The translations under genes were made by a program, and so were the position numbers. From assembly GCA_019748155.1 (NCBI GenBank), contig JAIEPY010000038.1:1-35520 (forward strand): a stretch of DNA of 35,520 bases, read 5' to 3'. Positions within the stretch are counted from its first letter, which is position 1, and each line of letters begins with the position of its first letter. This document shows positions 1 to 9,604 of this stretch, in pieces. The DNA comes from Burkholderiales bacterium (GTDB lineage Bacteria; Pseudomonadota; Gammaproteobacteria; Burkholderiales; UBA11063). Below the pieces are notes generated by a model. That model was not told the origin of the DNA, did not search any database, and saw only the letters and a list, made by a program, of their open reading frames with translations.

Positions 1-60
1 TTTGGGTTTAAAAGTCCAAATGAGATGGTAGCTCAAGAGATTGCCTCTTGGTGCACCTGA
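1..60 (+). CDS. Possible 3' end of an upstream gene (partial)
   Basis: Frame 1 is open from the window edge to a TGA at 58-60 and reads ...SPNEMVAQEIASWCT. The other two plus-strand frames close within the first 30 bases. Nineteen open codons are weak evidence in AT-rich DNA. I do not recognise the peptide. A 6-bp hairpin (34-50) lies inside it, so the stretch could instead be non-coding leader of dnaK. Confidence 0.35.
   Translation, partial: FGFKSPNEMVAQEIASWCT
34..50 (+). other. Small hairpin upstream of dnaK
   Basis: CAAGAG (34-39) pairs with CTCTTG (45-50) around a 5-base loop. It is followed at once by the palindrome GGTGCACC (50-57), and CACCT (54-58) can pair with AGGTG (76-80). No T-tract follows, so it does not look like a terminator. 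It may be a structured 5' leader of dnaK or chance structure inside an upstream gene end. Confidence 0.3.
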
Positions 61-128
61 TTTCTGCGGATGCAAAGGTGAAAATCTCTTCTTAGAGCTG
101 GCAAATCCAAATTTAAAAAGGAAATAAT

Positions 129-2057
129 ATGGGTAAAATTATCGGGATTGATTTAGGTACTACTAATTCATGTGTGGCTGTTATTGAAAATGGACAACCA
201 AAAGTTATTGAAAATGCAGAAGGTGCGCGTACAACTCCTTCAATTATTGCATATACCGATGGTGAAACTTTAGTTGGTGCACCTGCAAAACGTCAAGCAG
301 TTACAAATCCGCGTAATACCATTTATGCTTCAAAACGTCTGATTGGTCGTAGATTTGAAGAAAAAGAAGTACAAAAAGATATTAGCTTAATGCCGTTTGA
401 AATCATGAAAGCACCTAATGGTGATGCATGGATTAAAGTTAATGATAAAGAATTAGCGCCACCACAAATTTCTGCTGAAATTTTGAAAAAAATGAAAAAA
501 ACCGCCGAAGATTATTTAGGTGAAGCAGTAACTGAAGCGGTTATTACTGTTCCGGCATATTTTAATGACAGCCAACGTCAAGCTACTAAAGATGCAGGAC
601 GGATTGCTGGTCTTGATGTTAAACGGATTATCAATGAGCCAACTGCAGCTGCGCTAGCCTTTGGTTTAGCTAAAAAAGAAGGTAAAGATCGTAAGATTGC
701 GGTTTATGATTTGGGTGGTGGTACATTTGATGTCTCAATTATTGAAATCGCCGATGTTGATGGTGAGAGCCAATTTGAAGTATTGTCAACTAATGGTGAT
801 ACTTTCCTTGGTGGTGAGGATTTTGATCAACGTTTGATTGAGCACATCGTATCTGAATTCCAAAAAGAACAAGGTATCGATCTTAAAAAAGACGTTATGG
901 CATTACAACGTTTGAAAGAAGCAGCAGAAAAAGCTAAGATTGAATTATCTTCAAGCGCACAAACTGAAATTAATTTACCGTATGTGACTATGGATGCAAC
1001 TGGTCCTAAACATTTGGTAATGAAAGTTACTCGTGCTAAATTTGAATCATTAGTTGATGATTTGGTAAATGCAACGATTGAACCATGTCGCGTAGCGCTA
1101 AAAGACGCTGGTTTATCTGCATCCGATATTGATGATGTAATTTTAGTTGGTGGTCAAACGCGTATGCCACGTGTACAAGACAAAGTGAAAGAATTCTTTG
1201 GTAAAGAGCCACGTAAAGATGTGAATCCGGATGAAGCGGTTGCAGTTGGTGCAGCGATTCAAGGTTCGGTATTGGCAGGGGACCGTAAAGATGTATTATT
1301 ATTGGATGTGACTCCATTATCACTTGGTATCGAAACTATGGGTAATGTGATGACTAAGTTGATCAATAAAAATACGACGATTCCTACTAAAGCATCACAA
1401 GTATTCTCAACAGCAGCAGATAATCAACCTGAAGTTACGATTCATGTCTTGCAAGGTGAGCGTCAAATTGTGACTGGTAATAAATCATTAGGTCAATTTA
1501 ACCTTGGTGGTATTGCACCAGCTCCACGTGGAACACCACAAATTGAAGTGACTTTTGATATTGATGCCAATGGTATCTTGCACGTATCGGCTAAAGATAA
1601 AGCAACTGGTAAAGAAAATAAAATTACTATTCAAGCTAGTTCTGGTTTATCTGAAGCTGAAATCGAGCAAATGGTTCGTGATGCCGAAGCTCATGCTGAA
1701 GAAGATAAAAAAGCAGCTGATTTGGTGCAAGCACGTAACCATGCTGATGGTATGATTCATAGTGTGAAAAAATCATTAGCTGATTATGGTGATAAGATTG
1801 ATGCTGCTGAAAAAGAAAAAATTGAAGCGGCTATCAAAGCAGTTGAAGAAGCGATTCAAGGTGATGATAAAGAACTTATCGAAGCCAAGACTCAGGAACT
1901 GATGACTGCATCGCAAAAAATCGGTGAAATGATGTATGCTGATCAAGCCGCCCAAGCTGGTGCAGGTGCGGAAGCTGGAGCTGAACACGCTGCTGGTCAA
2001 GCTCCGAAGGACGAGGTGATCGATGCGGAATACACTGAAGTTAATGACAAAAAATAA
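129..2057 (+). CDS. dnaK: Molecular chaperone DnaK (Hsp70)
   Basis: DnaK is the ATP-driven Hsp70 chaperone of the cytoplasm, working with DnaJ and GrpE. The 642-residue product is full length for the family. It has the N-terminal phosphate-binding motif [10 protein letters not shown] (about residues 5-14), the second phosphate loop [11 protein letters not shown] (about 195-205), an adenosine-motif region (LVGGQTRMP), the substrate-binding beta domain ([10 protein letters not shown] onward) and an Ala/Gly-rich tail ending in an acidic VIDAEYTEV motif. The ATG is preceded by an AAGGA ribosome binding site at about 7 bases. No grpE or dnaJ lies in the window: dnaK is followed by its own terminator and then a restriction operon. 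No sigma-32-type promoter is visible in the 128 bases upstream. Confidence 0.98.
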   Translation: MGKIIGIDLGTTNSCVAVIENGQPKVIENAEGARTTPSIIAYTDGETLVGAPAKRQAVTNPRNTIYASKRLIGRRFEEKEVQKDISLMPFEIMKAPNGDAWIKVNDKELAPPQISAEILKKMKKTAEDYLGEAVTEAVITVPAYFNDSQRQATKDAGRIAGLDVKRIINEPTAAALAFGLAKKEGKDRKIAVYDLGGGTFDVSIIEIADVDGESQFEVLSTNGDTFLGGEDFDQRLIEHIVSEFQKEQGIDLKKDVMALQRLKEAAEKAKIELSSSAQTEINLPYVTMDATGPKHLVMKVTRAKFESLVDDLVNATIEPCRVALKDAGLSASDIDDVILVGGQTRMPRVQDKVKEFFGKEPRKDVNPDEAVAVGAAIQGSVLAGDRKDVLLLDVTPLSLGIETMGNVMTKLINKNTTIPTKASQVFSTAADNQPEVTIHVLQGERQIVTGNKSLGQFNLGGIAPAPRGTPQIEVTFDIDANGILHVSAKDKATGKENKITIQASSGLSEAEIEQMVRDAEAHAEEDKKAADLVQARNHADGMIHSVKKSLADYGDKIDAAEKEKIEAAIKAVEEAIQGDDKELIEAKTQELMTASQKIGEMMYADQAAQAGAGAEAGAEHAAGQAPKDEVIDAEYTEVNDKK

Positions 2058-2073
2058 TCATTAATAATATATT

Positions 2074-2114
2074 AAAATAAAGCCTGGGTTTTTGTAGCCT
2101 GGGCTTTATTTTTT
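2074..2114 (+). terminator. Rho-independent terminator of dnaK
   Basis: An 11-bp perfect stem (AAAATAAAGCC at 2074-2084 with GGCTTTATTTT at 2102-2112) encloses a 17-base loop and runs into a T-tract, just after the dnaK stop. It isolates dnaK from the hsd operon downstream. Confidence 0.9.
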
Positions 2115-2218
2115 AATTTGCATAAATTGAAAGCAATAGATCTTTACCAAAAAATGCTGAGTTGCTTATGCATTATTTTGCTGATTAGTTAATGAAAACT
2201 TAATTTGGGAATCCATAT

Positions 2219-4933
2219 ATGGAAATAAATCAGAATCCAGAGCAGTTAGCACGAGACAATATTGATAAACAGTTGCGTAATGCGGGCTGGGCAATTCAGC
2301 ACAATAAAAAGATTAATTGGAGCGAAAGTCCTGGCATTGCGATTAAGGAGTGCCAAACTTCAGCGGGTCCTGCGGACTATGTTCTGTTTGTTGATAGAAA
2401 ACCAGTTGGTGTAATTGAGGCTAAACAAGAAGAAGCTGGGCAAAATATTTCAACAGTTGAAGAACAGTCTTATGGTTATGCTAATGCCAAATTAAAGTAC
2501 CTAGATAATGAGCCATTAAGATTTATCTATGAAGCAACAGGGGTTATTACCAGATTTACCGACTTGCATGATCCCAAACCAAGAGCTAGAGAGATATTTA
2601 GCTTTCATACACCACAAATGTTGTCGAATTGGTCAAAACAGCAAAAAAGTTTAAGAAATCGGTTTTTTGATATCCCAGAATTAAGTCCAGATGGTTTCAG
2701 ACCTGCTCAAATTAAAGCCATTAAAAATCTTGAAGATTCATTCCGGCAAAATAAGCCACGTTCGCTTATCCAGATGGCAACTGGTGCTGGTAAAACCTAT
2801 ACCGCTGCTTCTTTTATCTATCGGTTACTCAAGTTTTCCAAAGCTAATCGGATATTATTCCTTGTTGATACTAAAAATCTTGGTGAGCAGGCCGAACAGG
2901 AGTTTATGAAATTTGTTCCGCAGGATGATAATCGGAAATTTACTGAACTTTACAATGTCCAACGACTTAATTCTGCTTATATTGCCAGTGATGCACAAGT
3001 CTGTATAAGTACTATACAACGCCTATATTCGATATTAAAAGGTGAAGATCTTGATGAAATGGCTGAAGAAGAAAATCCGAATGAATCAAGTTGGCAAACA
3101 AAAGAACCATTACCAGTCGTGTATAATCAGAAATATGGGATTGAAACCTTTGATTTCATTGTCATAGATGAATGTCATCGTTCAATCTATAATTTATGGC
3201 AGCAGGTGCTAGATTATTTTGATGCATTTCTTATTGGCTTAACTGCAACACCAGATAAAAGAACTTTTGGCTTTTTTAATGAAAATGTGGTTAGTGAATA
3301 TACTTATGAAGAATCCGTCGCTGATGGGGTTAATGTTCCTTACGATGTATTTATGATCGAGACTGAAATCACCAAAAATGGTGCAAAAATTGATGCAAAA
3401 GAACTTATCGAAAAGCGTGAGAAATTAAGCCGTAAAAAACGCTGGGAAAGATTGGATGCAGAAGAAATCTACACTTCTAACAAATTAGATAGGGATATTG
3501 TTAACCCGAGCCAAATCAGAAATATTATTAAAGCATATAAAGACAATCTGCCTAAAATATTCCCCAATCGTCTGGATGAACATGGTGTAGCCGAAGTACC
3601 TAAAACGCTTATTTTTGCTAAAACAGATTCACATGCCGATGATATTATCAAAATTGTTAAGGAAGAGTTTGGCGAGGGGAATGATTTTTGTAAGAAGGTT
3701 ACTTATAAGATAGATGAAGATCCCAAATCAGTAATTAATCGTTTTAGAAATAACTATAATCCGCGAATTGCTATCACTGTGGATATGATTGCTACCGGAA
3801 CCGATATTAAGCCGCTGGAAGTTCTTTTATTTATGCGCGATGTTAAAAGTACCAATTATTTTCAGCAAATGATTGGGCGTGGTAGCCGAACCATTAGCGA
3901 TGATGATTTACAAAAGGTATCCAGACAGGCAAAAGTAAAAACCCATTTCGTAGTCGTCGATGCAGTGGGTGCGACCAAATCCAAAAAAACCGATTCGCGT
4001 CCCTTAGAGAGAAAGCCCTCAGTACCAATGAAAGATTTATTGGGAGCTGTACTTATGGGAGCAGTTGACGAAGATCTATTTACTTCATTGGCTAATCGGT
4101 TAATCCGTCTTGATCGCCAAATTACGCCGCAGGAAAAAGAAAAGATTACTGAATTAAGTGGCGGAAAAACTATCAATGCCATTATTAAAGATTTACTCAA
4201 TGTTTATGACCCGGATATCCTTGAAGTCACACCACAAAAAGAACTTATTAAGGAAGTACAACTAAGCTTCAATGGCGAGCTAAACGAATATCTTGAAAAT
4301 ATCCGTAAACTACATGAACAGATTATTGACGTAGTGAATCTGGATACGCTATTGCTGGCAGACTGGGATAAAGATTCGGTTGATAAAGCCAATGAGATTA
4401 TTGGCGAATTTAAAGATTATATTGAAGCCCACAAAGATGAAATAACTGCGCTTAGGATTTTTTATAATGAGCCGCATAGAAGGCGTGAACTAACCTCCAA
4501 AATGGTAAAAGACTTACTGGAAAACCTCAAAGCTAATAAGCCAAGGTTAATGCCAAGTATTGTTTGGGAAGCTTACCGCTTATTGGAAGAAACCACGCCG
4601 CAATCACCTAAAAGTGAGATAATCGCGCTTGTTTCTATCCTTAGACGGCTAACTGGACTAGATAGCAAACTTACTGGCTATGACCTGACTATTGATAAAA
4701 ACTTCCAGAAATGGGTTTTTGCTAAGCAGGCGGGAAGCTTGAAATATAATGCACAGCAGATGGAATGGCTACGCATGCTAAAAGAACATATCGCGACCAG
4801 TTTTCATCTCGAGGTAGAAGATCTTGATTATACTCCATTTGATGCTCAGGGTGGCAGAGGTAAAATGTGGCAACTTTTCGGCGATGATATGAACAGTATA
4901 ATAGATGAATTAAATGAGGCATTGGCTGCATAA
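2219..4933 (+). CDS. hsdR: Type I restriction enzyme R subunit (HsdR)
   Basis: HsdR is the ATP-dependent translocase/endonuclease of a type I restriction-modification complex (R2M2S1) that cleaves unmodified foreign DNA away from the recognition site. The 904-residue protein shows the expected order: an N-terminal PD-(D/E)xK nuclease (D53 ... E67-A-K69), a helicase domain with Walker A ATGAGKT (K192), DEAH-like box DECH (317-320), motif III LTATP and motif VI around IGRGSR, then a helical C-terminal region. The start is an ATG with a GGGA ribosome binding site about 8 bases upstream. The next gene, hsdS, begins directly after the TAA, so the two are co-transcribed. All key motifs are intact. 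Confidence 0.95.
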   Translation: MEINQNPEQLARDNIDKQLRNAGWAIQHNKKINWSESPGIAIKECQTSAGPADYVLFVDRKPVGVIEAKQEEAGQNISTVEEQSYGYANAKLKYLDNEPLRFIYEATGVITRFTDLHDPKPRAREIFSFHTPQMLSNWSKQQKSLRNRFFDIPELSPDGFRPAQIKAIKNLEDSFRQNKPRSLIQMATGAGKTYTAASFIYRLLKFSKANRILFLVDTKNLGEQAEQEFMKFVPQDDNRKFTELYNVQRLNSAYIASDAQVCISTIQRLYSILKGEDLDEMAEEENPNESSWQTKEPLPVVYNQKYGIETFDFIVIDECHRSIYNLWQQVLDYFDAFLIGLTATPDKRTFGFFNENVVSEYTYEESVADGVNVPYDVFMIETEITKNGAKIDAKELIEKREKLSRKKRWERLDAEEIYTSNKLDRDIVNPSQIRNIIKAYKDNLPKIFPNRLDEHGVAEVPKTLIFAKTDSHADDIIKIVKEEFGEGNDFCKKVTYKIDEDPKSVINRFRNNYNPRIAITVDMIATGTDIKPLEVLLFMRDVKSTNYFQQMIGRGSRTISDDDLQKVSRQAKVKTHFVVVDAVGATKSKKTDSRPLERKPSVPMKDLLGAVLMGAVDEDLFTSLANRLIRLDRQITPQEKEKITELSGGKTINAIIKDLLNVYDPDILEVTPQKELIKEVQLSFNGELNEYLENIRKLHEQIIDVVNLDTLLLADWDKDSVDKANEIIGEFKDYIEAHKDEITALRIFYNEPHRRRELTSKMVKDLLENLKANKPRLMPSIVWEAYRLLEETTPQSPKSEIIALVSILRRLTGLDSKLTGYDLTIDKNFQKWVFAKQAGSLKYNAQQMEWLRMLKEHIATSFHLEVEDLDYTPFDAQGGRGKMWQLFGDDMNSIIDELNEALAA

Positions 4934-7080
4934 ATGAGAAAAGATTGGATTGGATGTACGCTTGAAGATGTTTTAACGTTAAAAAATGGATTTGCATTTA
5001 AAAGTGATAAATATATTGAGAATGGAACTCCTGTAATAAGAATTTCAGATATAAACGATGCTATTGTGGAAACAACAAATGCTAAAAAAGTTCAAGCTCA
5101 AGAGAAGTATGAAAATTACTTAGTTGAATTTGGCGATATATTGATAGCTATGTCAGGTGCAACAACCGGCAAATTTGGCATTTATAAAGAAACTAGAAAA
5201 GCATATCAAAATCAACGAGTTGGAAATTTTAAATTACATAATAATAACTTTATTAATAAACATTACATTTATTATTTACTCTATGCGCTTAGAAGACAAA
5301 TCGAAAAAGATGCTTACGGTGGTGCGCAGCCAAATATATCATCAAAAAAAATTGAAGCTATGCAAATTACTTTAGCGCCGCTTCTTGAGCAGAAAGCGAT
5401 TGTTGCTAAAATTGAGCAACTTTTTTCTGAATTGGATAACGGTATAGCAAACCTTAAAGCAGCTCAAGCCAAACTTAAAGTCTATCGCCAAGCAGTTCTC
5501 AAAAAAGCCTTTAGTGGTGAACTAACTAAAGATTGGCGCGGAAAACAAACTAACCTCCCAACGGCTGAAGATTTAATTGAACAAATAAAGCAAGAGCGTG
5601 AAGAGCATTATAAACAACAACTCGAGGAATGGCAACAAGCCGTAAAAAATTGTGAAGATAATGGTCAGCAGAGTGATAAACCTCAAAAACCTCAACGATA
5701 TAATCCTATGATTGATAGAGATAATCAAACAGGTTTAATGCACATAGAGTTACCAAAAGGTTGGGGGTATTATAAGCTTGGTGAAGTCTACGAAGTATTT
5801 ATAGGCTCAACACCCAGTAGAAAAGAACAAGCATATTGGAACGGTAATATCAATTGGGTTAGTAGTGGTGAAGTAGCATTTAATAAAATAATGAAGACTA
5901 CAGAAACAATAAGTGCATTAGGTTTGAAAAAGACATCTACTAATTTACATCCTATTGGCACTGTATTGCTAGCAATGATTGGAGAGGGTAAAACTAGAGG
6001 ACAATCAGGGATTCTCGCAATTGAAGCTTGTCATAATCAAAATACTGCCGCACTAAGAGTTAACCAAAAATACTTGTCATCACAATTATTATATAATTTT
6101 TTTTATTATACCTACCAAGAAACAAGACGCATAGGGTCGGGAAATAACCAAAAAGCGCTAAATAAGAGTATAATTTCTAATATGTTTATACCTTTAATGT
6201 CATTTGAAGAACAAAACCAAATTGTTCAGGAAATGGAATCCGCCTGAGTGTTTGCGATAAAATTGAAGAAACTATTGAAAATGCGCTGAGTAAGTCGGAG
6301 GCTTTACGCCAAAGCATCCTTAAGAAAGCTTTTGAAGGTAGATTGTTATCTGAAGCAGAACTGGAAAATATCCGCAATCATCCAGATTACGAGAGTGCCC
6401 ATGCATTACTGGCTAGAATCAAGCAAGAAAAAGATCAAGCTTCGCAAATTTCTCTACCAAAAAAAACATCAAAACCAAAAGTATCAACGGATATTCATGC
6501 CGGTCTGATTGCCAAGATTATTAAAGCGCATCAGGATAATGGATATATGGAAAAACTATCTCATGTTAAATGTGAAAAAATTGCTCATCTGGTGGAGTAT
6601 CATATTGACGTAGCATTAGGTCGTGAGCCAGTCAAAGATGCTGCTGGACCAGATGATTATCCACATTTGAAAAAAGTTGAGCATCGTGCTATAAAAGCTG
6701 GATATTTTTCTGTTCATCAACAAGCAATAGGACATAGCTATCTTGCTGGGAGAAATATTGATAAAGCAATCAGAAAATTTGAGGAAAGTATAGAGGAGTC
6801 GCAGTATGATAAAGTTAATGACTTGATAACTCTATTTTTAAAATTTAATCTGGAACAATCAGAAATCGTTGCTACGCTTTATGCCGCGTGGAATAATCTG
6901 CTATTAGGTGGGAAAGACCCAGATGATGAAGAAATAGTCTATGAGGCAAGAGAAAACTGGTCAAGCCGGAAGTTGAACATAGATCGGGATAGGTTTTTTA
7001 AAGCTTTAGAATGGATGCGTCAAAAGGATATTTCATTGGTTCCTCGTGGCGCTGGTTTAATAGTTAGCAAACATTCATAA
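4934..7080 (+). pseudogene. hsdS: Type I specificity subunit HsdS, frameshifted, with C-terminal extension
   Basis: HsdS gives a type I system its DNA target through two target-recognition domains separated by helical conserved regions. The first 437 codons carry TRD1, the central conserved region (about residues 160-195, ending LKKAFSGELTKDW) and TRD2, then stop at a TGA at 6245-6247. The +1 frame continues the protein from 6241 without a break: RLSVCDKIEETIEN, then the second conserved repeat ILKKAFEGRLLSEAELENI. One missing base between 6240 and 6241 (expected ES-RL) explains the split. Restored, the product would be about 715 residues, longer than usual for HsdS because of a C-terminal extension of about 200 residues. 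Whether the frameshift is real, phase-variable, ribosomally bypassed or a sequencing error cannot be told here. It lies immediately after hsdR. Confidence 0.85.
6241..7080 (+). other. Out-of-frame C-terminal part of HsdS plus appended helical domain
   Basis: This frame is open from 6241; the first usable start codon would be the TTG at 6343. Its first 60 or so residues are the normal HsdS C-terminal conserved repeat. After a Lys/Pro/Ser-rich linker (QISLPKKTSKPKVS) comes an additional domain of about 190 residues, predicted mostly helical, with conserved-looking blocks KLSHVKCEKIAHLVEYH, DYPHLKKVEHRA and QSEIVATLYAAWNNLLL, ending in WMRQKDISLVPRGAG. I do not have a named family for this domain. 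Because it is fused to the specificity subunit, it probably binds DNA or another subunit (inference). Confidence 0.6.
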
Positions 7081-7096
7081 TTATGGAGTGATGGTT

Positions 7097-7969
7097 ATGG
7101 CAAAATTTGAGAAAGCATATAGTAAAACTCTTGATAAAGAAGTAGAAGCAGGAGAATATAAGCGGTGTGGTATAAATGAGACTGATGATTTGGAGTGTAT
7201 TGAATGTCGTAAATTAACAGCTGACAAACCCGCTATTTTGCATACAAAGCAACGAGTTTCGAAAAGTGGCACAACGATATTTTATGCAACTAACCCTAAA
7301 TCACCGCACCATAAAGAATGTTCACACTTTGCGCAGTTTACGGATGAAGAGATAATACAGTTGTTGACTTTGGAAACGCCAACTCCAGAACAACTACGGG
7401 CAAAAGATGATTTAATAAGACAAGCATTAGAGGCAGGAATAAGAAAACACAGTATTAAACCAAAAGACAAAAGTGGTGAAGATAATTTATCTAAAGATGT
7501 TGATGCTCCAAGCGAATCTAAATCTCATAAAAAAGGCGTGCAAGGTAATAAGAAAAAATTGTATATAGAACCAATGGCTATTTCAAAAATCGATAATGAT
7601 GCAGACTGTTTTGATCGATTAGTGCGTATCCATGGAAAAGTAATTATAAACGTAGAAAATGATATAAAAACAATAAACCATGGTGGAGTTGAGAAAAGTT
7701 TTACTAATAAGATAATAAAATTTTTGAAAAAAGATGGTAAAGTAATATTTTCTACATATATCGGGGAGTATGATGCAAATTATTTTGGAGTAGACCCGAC
7801 TGAAGAAGGTGATTTTTCAGCAATTTTCTCTGGCGTAGGTAAATTGGTAATTAAACCTATAAATGGTTATGATTTTATTAATTTTGAAAGTTTTATTCAT
7901 AAATACTTAACTAGAAGAGAATTTATATTTAAAGATTTATTGAAAGTTGGAAATGTCGGAAGCAAATAA
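7097..7969 (+). CDS. Hypothetical accessory protein inside the type I RM operon
   Basis: I do not recognise this protein (290 residues from the ATG at 7097, chosen because GGAG at 7085-7088 lies 8 bases upstream; in-frame GTG 7088 and ATG 7091 are alternatives). The N-terminal part has paired Cys/His motifs, ECIEC (about residues 35-39) and HHKECSHF (about 70-77), which could form a zinc site and recall the Cys/His pattern of CoiA-like N-termini (weak analogy). The middle (about 120-160) is a charged Lys/Ser/Asp linker. The C-terminal half is beta-rich (VIINVENDIK ... KVIFSTYIGEY). It starts 16 bases after the hsdS frame ends, and its last 17 bases overlap hsdM, so it is translationally embedded in the restriction operon. 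An accessory or regulatory role in restriction is an inference from position only. Confidence 0.75.
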   Translation: MAKFEKAYSKTLDKEVEAGEYKRCGINETDDLECIECRKLTADKPAILHTKQRVSKSGTTIFYATNPKSPHHKECSHFAQFTDEEIIQLLTLETPTPEQLRAKDDLIRQALEAGIRKHSIKPKDKSGEDNLSKDVDAPSESKSHKKGVQGNKKKLYIEPMAISKIDNDADCFDRLVRIHGKVIINVENDIKTINHGGVEKSFTNKIIKFLKKDGKVIFSTYIGEYDANYFGVDPTEEGDFSAIFSGVGKLVIKPINGYDFINFESFIHKYLTRREFIFKDLLKVGNVGSK

Positions 7970-9437
7970 TACTGCAAGTGTAATCAGTAAAGTATGGGGC
8001 TTTGCTAGTATGTTACGTGATGATGGCGTTGGTTATGGCGATTATCTGGAACAATTAACTTACCTTTTATTTTTGAAAATGGCAGATGAATATAGTAAAC
8101 CGCCATATAATAGAAAGTTGAGTATTCCAGTTGGTTATGGTTGGGAAAGCTTAACTGAAAAGCGTGGAGCCGAACTAGAAATTCACTATAGTGATCTTTT
8201 AAGAGTACTTGCCAATGCTAAAGGAGTACTTGGGCAAATTTTTACCAAAAGCCAGAATAAGATTCAAGATCCGGCAAAGCTTTATAAAGTCATTGACATG
8301 GTTAATAAAGAAAACTGGTCAATGTTTGGTGCAGACTTAAAGGGTAAAATTTATGAAGGATTACTGGAGAAAAATGCTGAGGATACCAAAAGTGGTGCTG
8401 GGCAGTATTTTACTCCGCGGGCACTTATTCGGGCAATGGTAGAATGTATTCGACCAGCACCCAATAAAACAATTATTGATCCTGCTTGTGGTACTGGTGG
8501 ATTTTTTCTGGCTGCATATGATTATATTGTCCAGAATCATGATTTAGACCGTGAGCAAAAGGAGTTTCTAAAAAATAAGACTTTCTATGGTAATGAAATA
8601 GTTGCTAATACCCGTAGAATGGCATTAATGAATATGTTCCTACATAATATTGGTGAGATTGATGGTGAAAGCCTAATTTCGCCTAATGATGCACTGATTG
8701 CTGATGATGGCATAAGGTTTGATTATGTTTTGGCAAATCCACCGTTTGGTAAAAAGAGCTCAATGACTTTTACCAATGAAGATGGTGATCAGGATACCGA
8801 AGATTTAGTTTATAACCGACAGGATTTTTGGGCAACAAGTTCAAATAAGCAATTAAATTTCCTGCAACATATTAAAACTTTGCTTAAGATTAATGGACAG
8901 TCCGCGGTGGTGTTACCAGATAATGTTCTTTTTGAAGGTGGATCAGGTGAAACAGTCCGTAAGGAGTTAATGAAGACAGTAGATCTTCATACAATACTGA
9001 GGCTTCCTACTGGTATTTTTTACAAGCAGGGTGTAAAAGCAAATGTGTTATTTTTTGACAATAAACCAGCAAGTAAAGATGCTTGGACAAAAGAAATCTG
9101 GATATACGATTTCAGAACCAATATCCATTTTACGTTAAAAAAAGACCCGATGAAATTTGAGGACATACAGGATTTTATCAAGTGCTATAACCCAGCTAAT
9201 AGGTATATTCGTACCGAAACTTATAGTAGTGAAAATCCTGAAGGTCGCTGGCGAAAATTTACATATGAAGAAATAATTACTTGTGACAAAACCAGTCTAG
9301 ATATTTTCTGGCTTAAGGATAAGAGCTTAGCTGATTTGGATAATTTGCCAGATCCAGATATTCTGGCTAATGAAATTATGGAAGATTTGGAAGCTGGGCT
9401 TGAAAGTTTTAGAGAAGTTGTTAATTTAGTTCATTAG
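7953..9437 (+). CDS. hsdM: Type I DNA adenine methyltransferase subunit (HsdM)
   Basis: HsdM transfers a methyl group from S-adenosylmethionine to the N6 of adenine in the target chosen by HsdS, protecting host DNA. The 494-residue protein has the N-terminal helical HsdM domain (about 5-140), the SAM-binding motif I DPACGTGG (D176-G183) and the catalytic motif IV NPPF (N262-F265). The ATG at 7953 is preferred over the in-frame TTG at 7947; it overlaps the upstream accessory gene by 17 bp. hsdM comes last here rather than between R and S. All catalytic motifs are intact, so methylation would depend on whether any functional HsdS is made from the frameshifted gene. Confidence 0.95.
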   Translation: MSEANNTASVISKVWGFASMLRDDGVGYGDYLEQLTYLLFLKMADEYSKPPYNRKLSIPVGYGWESLTEKRGAELEIHYSDLLRVLANAKGVLGQIFTKSQNKIQDPAKLYKVIDMVNKENWSMFGADLKGKIYEGLLEKNAEDTKSGAGQYFTPRALIRAMVECIRPAPNKTIIDPACGTGGFFLAAYDYIVQNHDLDREQKEFLKNKTFYGNEIVANTRRMALMNMFLHNIGEIDGESLISPNDALIADDGIRFDYVLANPPFGKKSSMTFTNEDGDQDTEDLVYNRQDFWATSSNKQLNFLQHIKTLLKINGQSAVVLPDNVLFEGGSGETVRKELMKTVDLHTILRLPTGIFYKQGVKANVLFFDNKPASKDAWTKEIWIYDFRTNIHFTLKKDPMKFEDIQDFIKCYNPANRYIRTETYSSENPEGRWRKFTYEEIITCDKTSLDIFWLKDKSLADLDNLPDPDILANEIMEDLEAGLESFREVVNLVH

Positions 9438-9459
9438 ATCCAATGAAAGAGAAGCAAAA

Positions 9460-9534
9460 ATGACAAAAATCAAAAATTTAAACTATTTAACCGCTCATAA
9501 AGCAGAGCTTGGAAAACTATTACAAACTACTTAA
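9460..9534 (+). pseudogene. Short remnant resembling a nucleotidyltransferase N-terminus
   Basis: A 24-codon open frame starts with an ATG behind GAGAAG and reads ...NLNYLTAHKAELGKLL before a TAA. The pattern resembles the first residues of small MNT-type nucleotidyltransferases (YL..HK.EL), but the GS-motif catalytic core is absent. It may be a decayed antitoxin-like gene or a chance peptide. It sits 22 bases after hsdM. Confidence 0.3.
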
Positions 9535-9604
9535 TAAACTGAGAATCATATAAAATTAATCAAGCGGAAGCAAAGCCAAAATGATAGATACATAATAACA
9601 TAAG

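Noticed and set aside
1036-1323. 95-codon minus-strand open frame inside dnaK
   Set aside because: Shadow of dnaK with unnatural His/Leu/Gln composition.
3862-4200. 112-codon minus-strand open frame inside hsdR
   Set aside because: It lies wholly within the well-supported hsdR gene, has no ribosome binding site and no recognisable domain.
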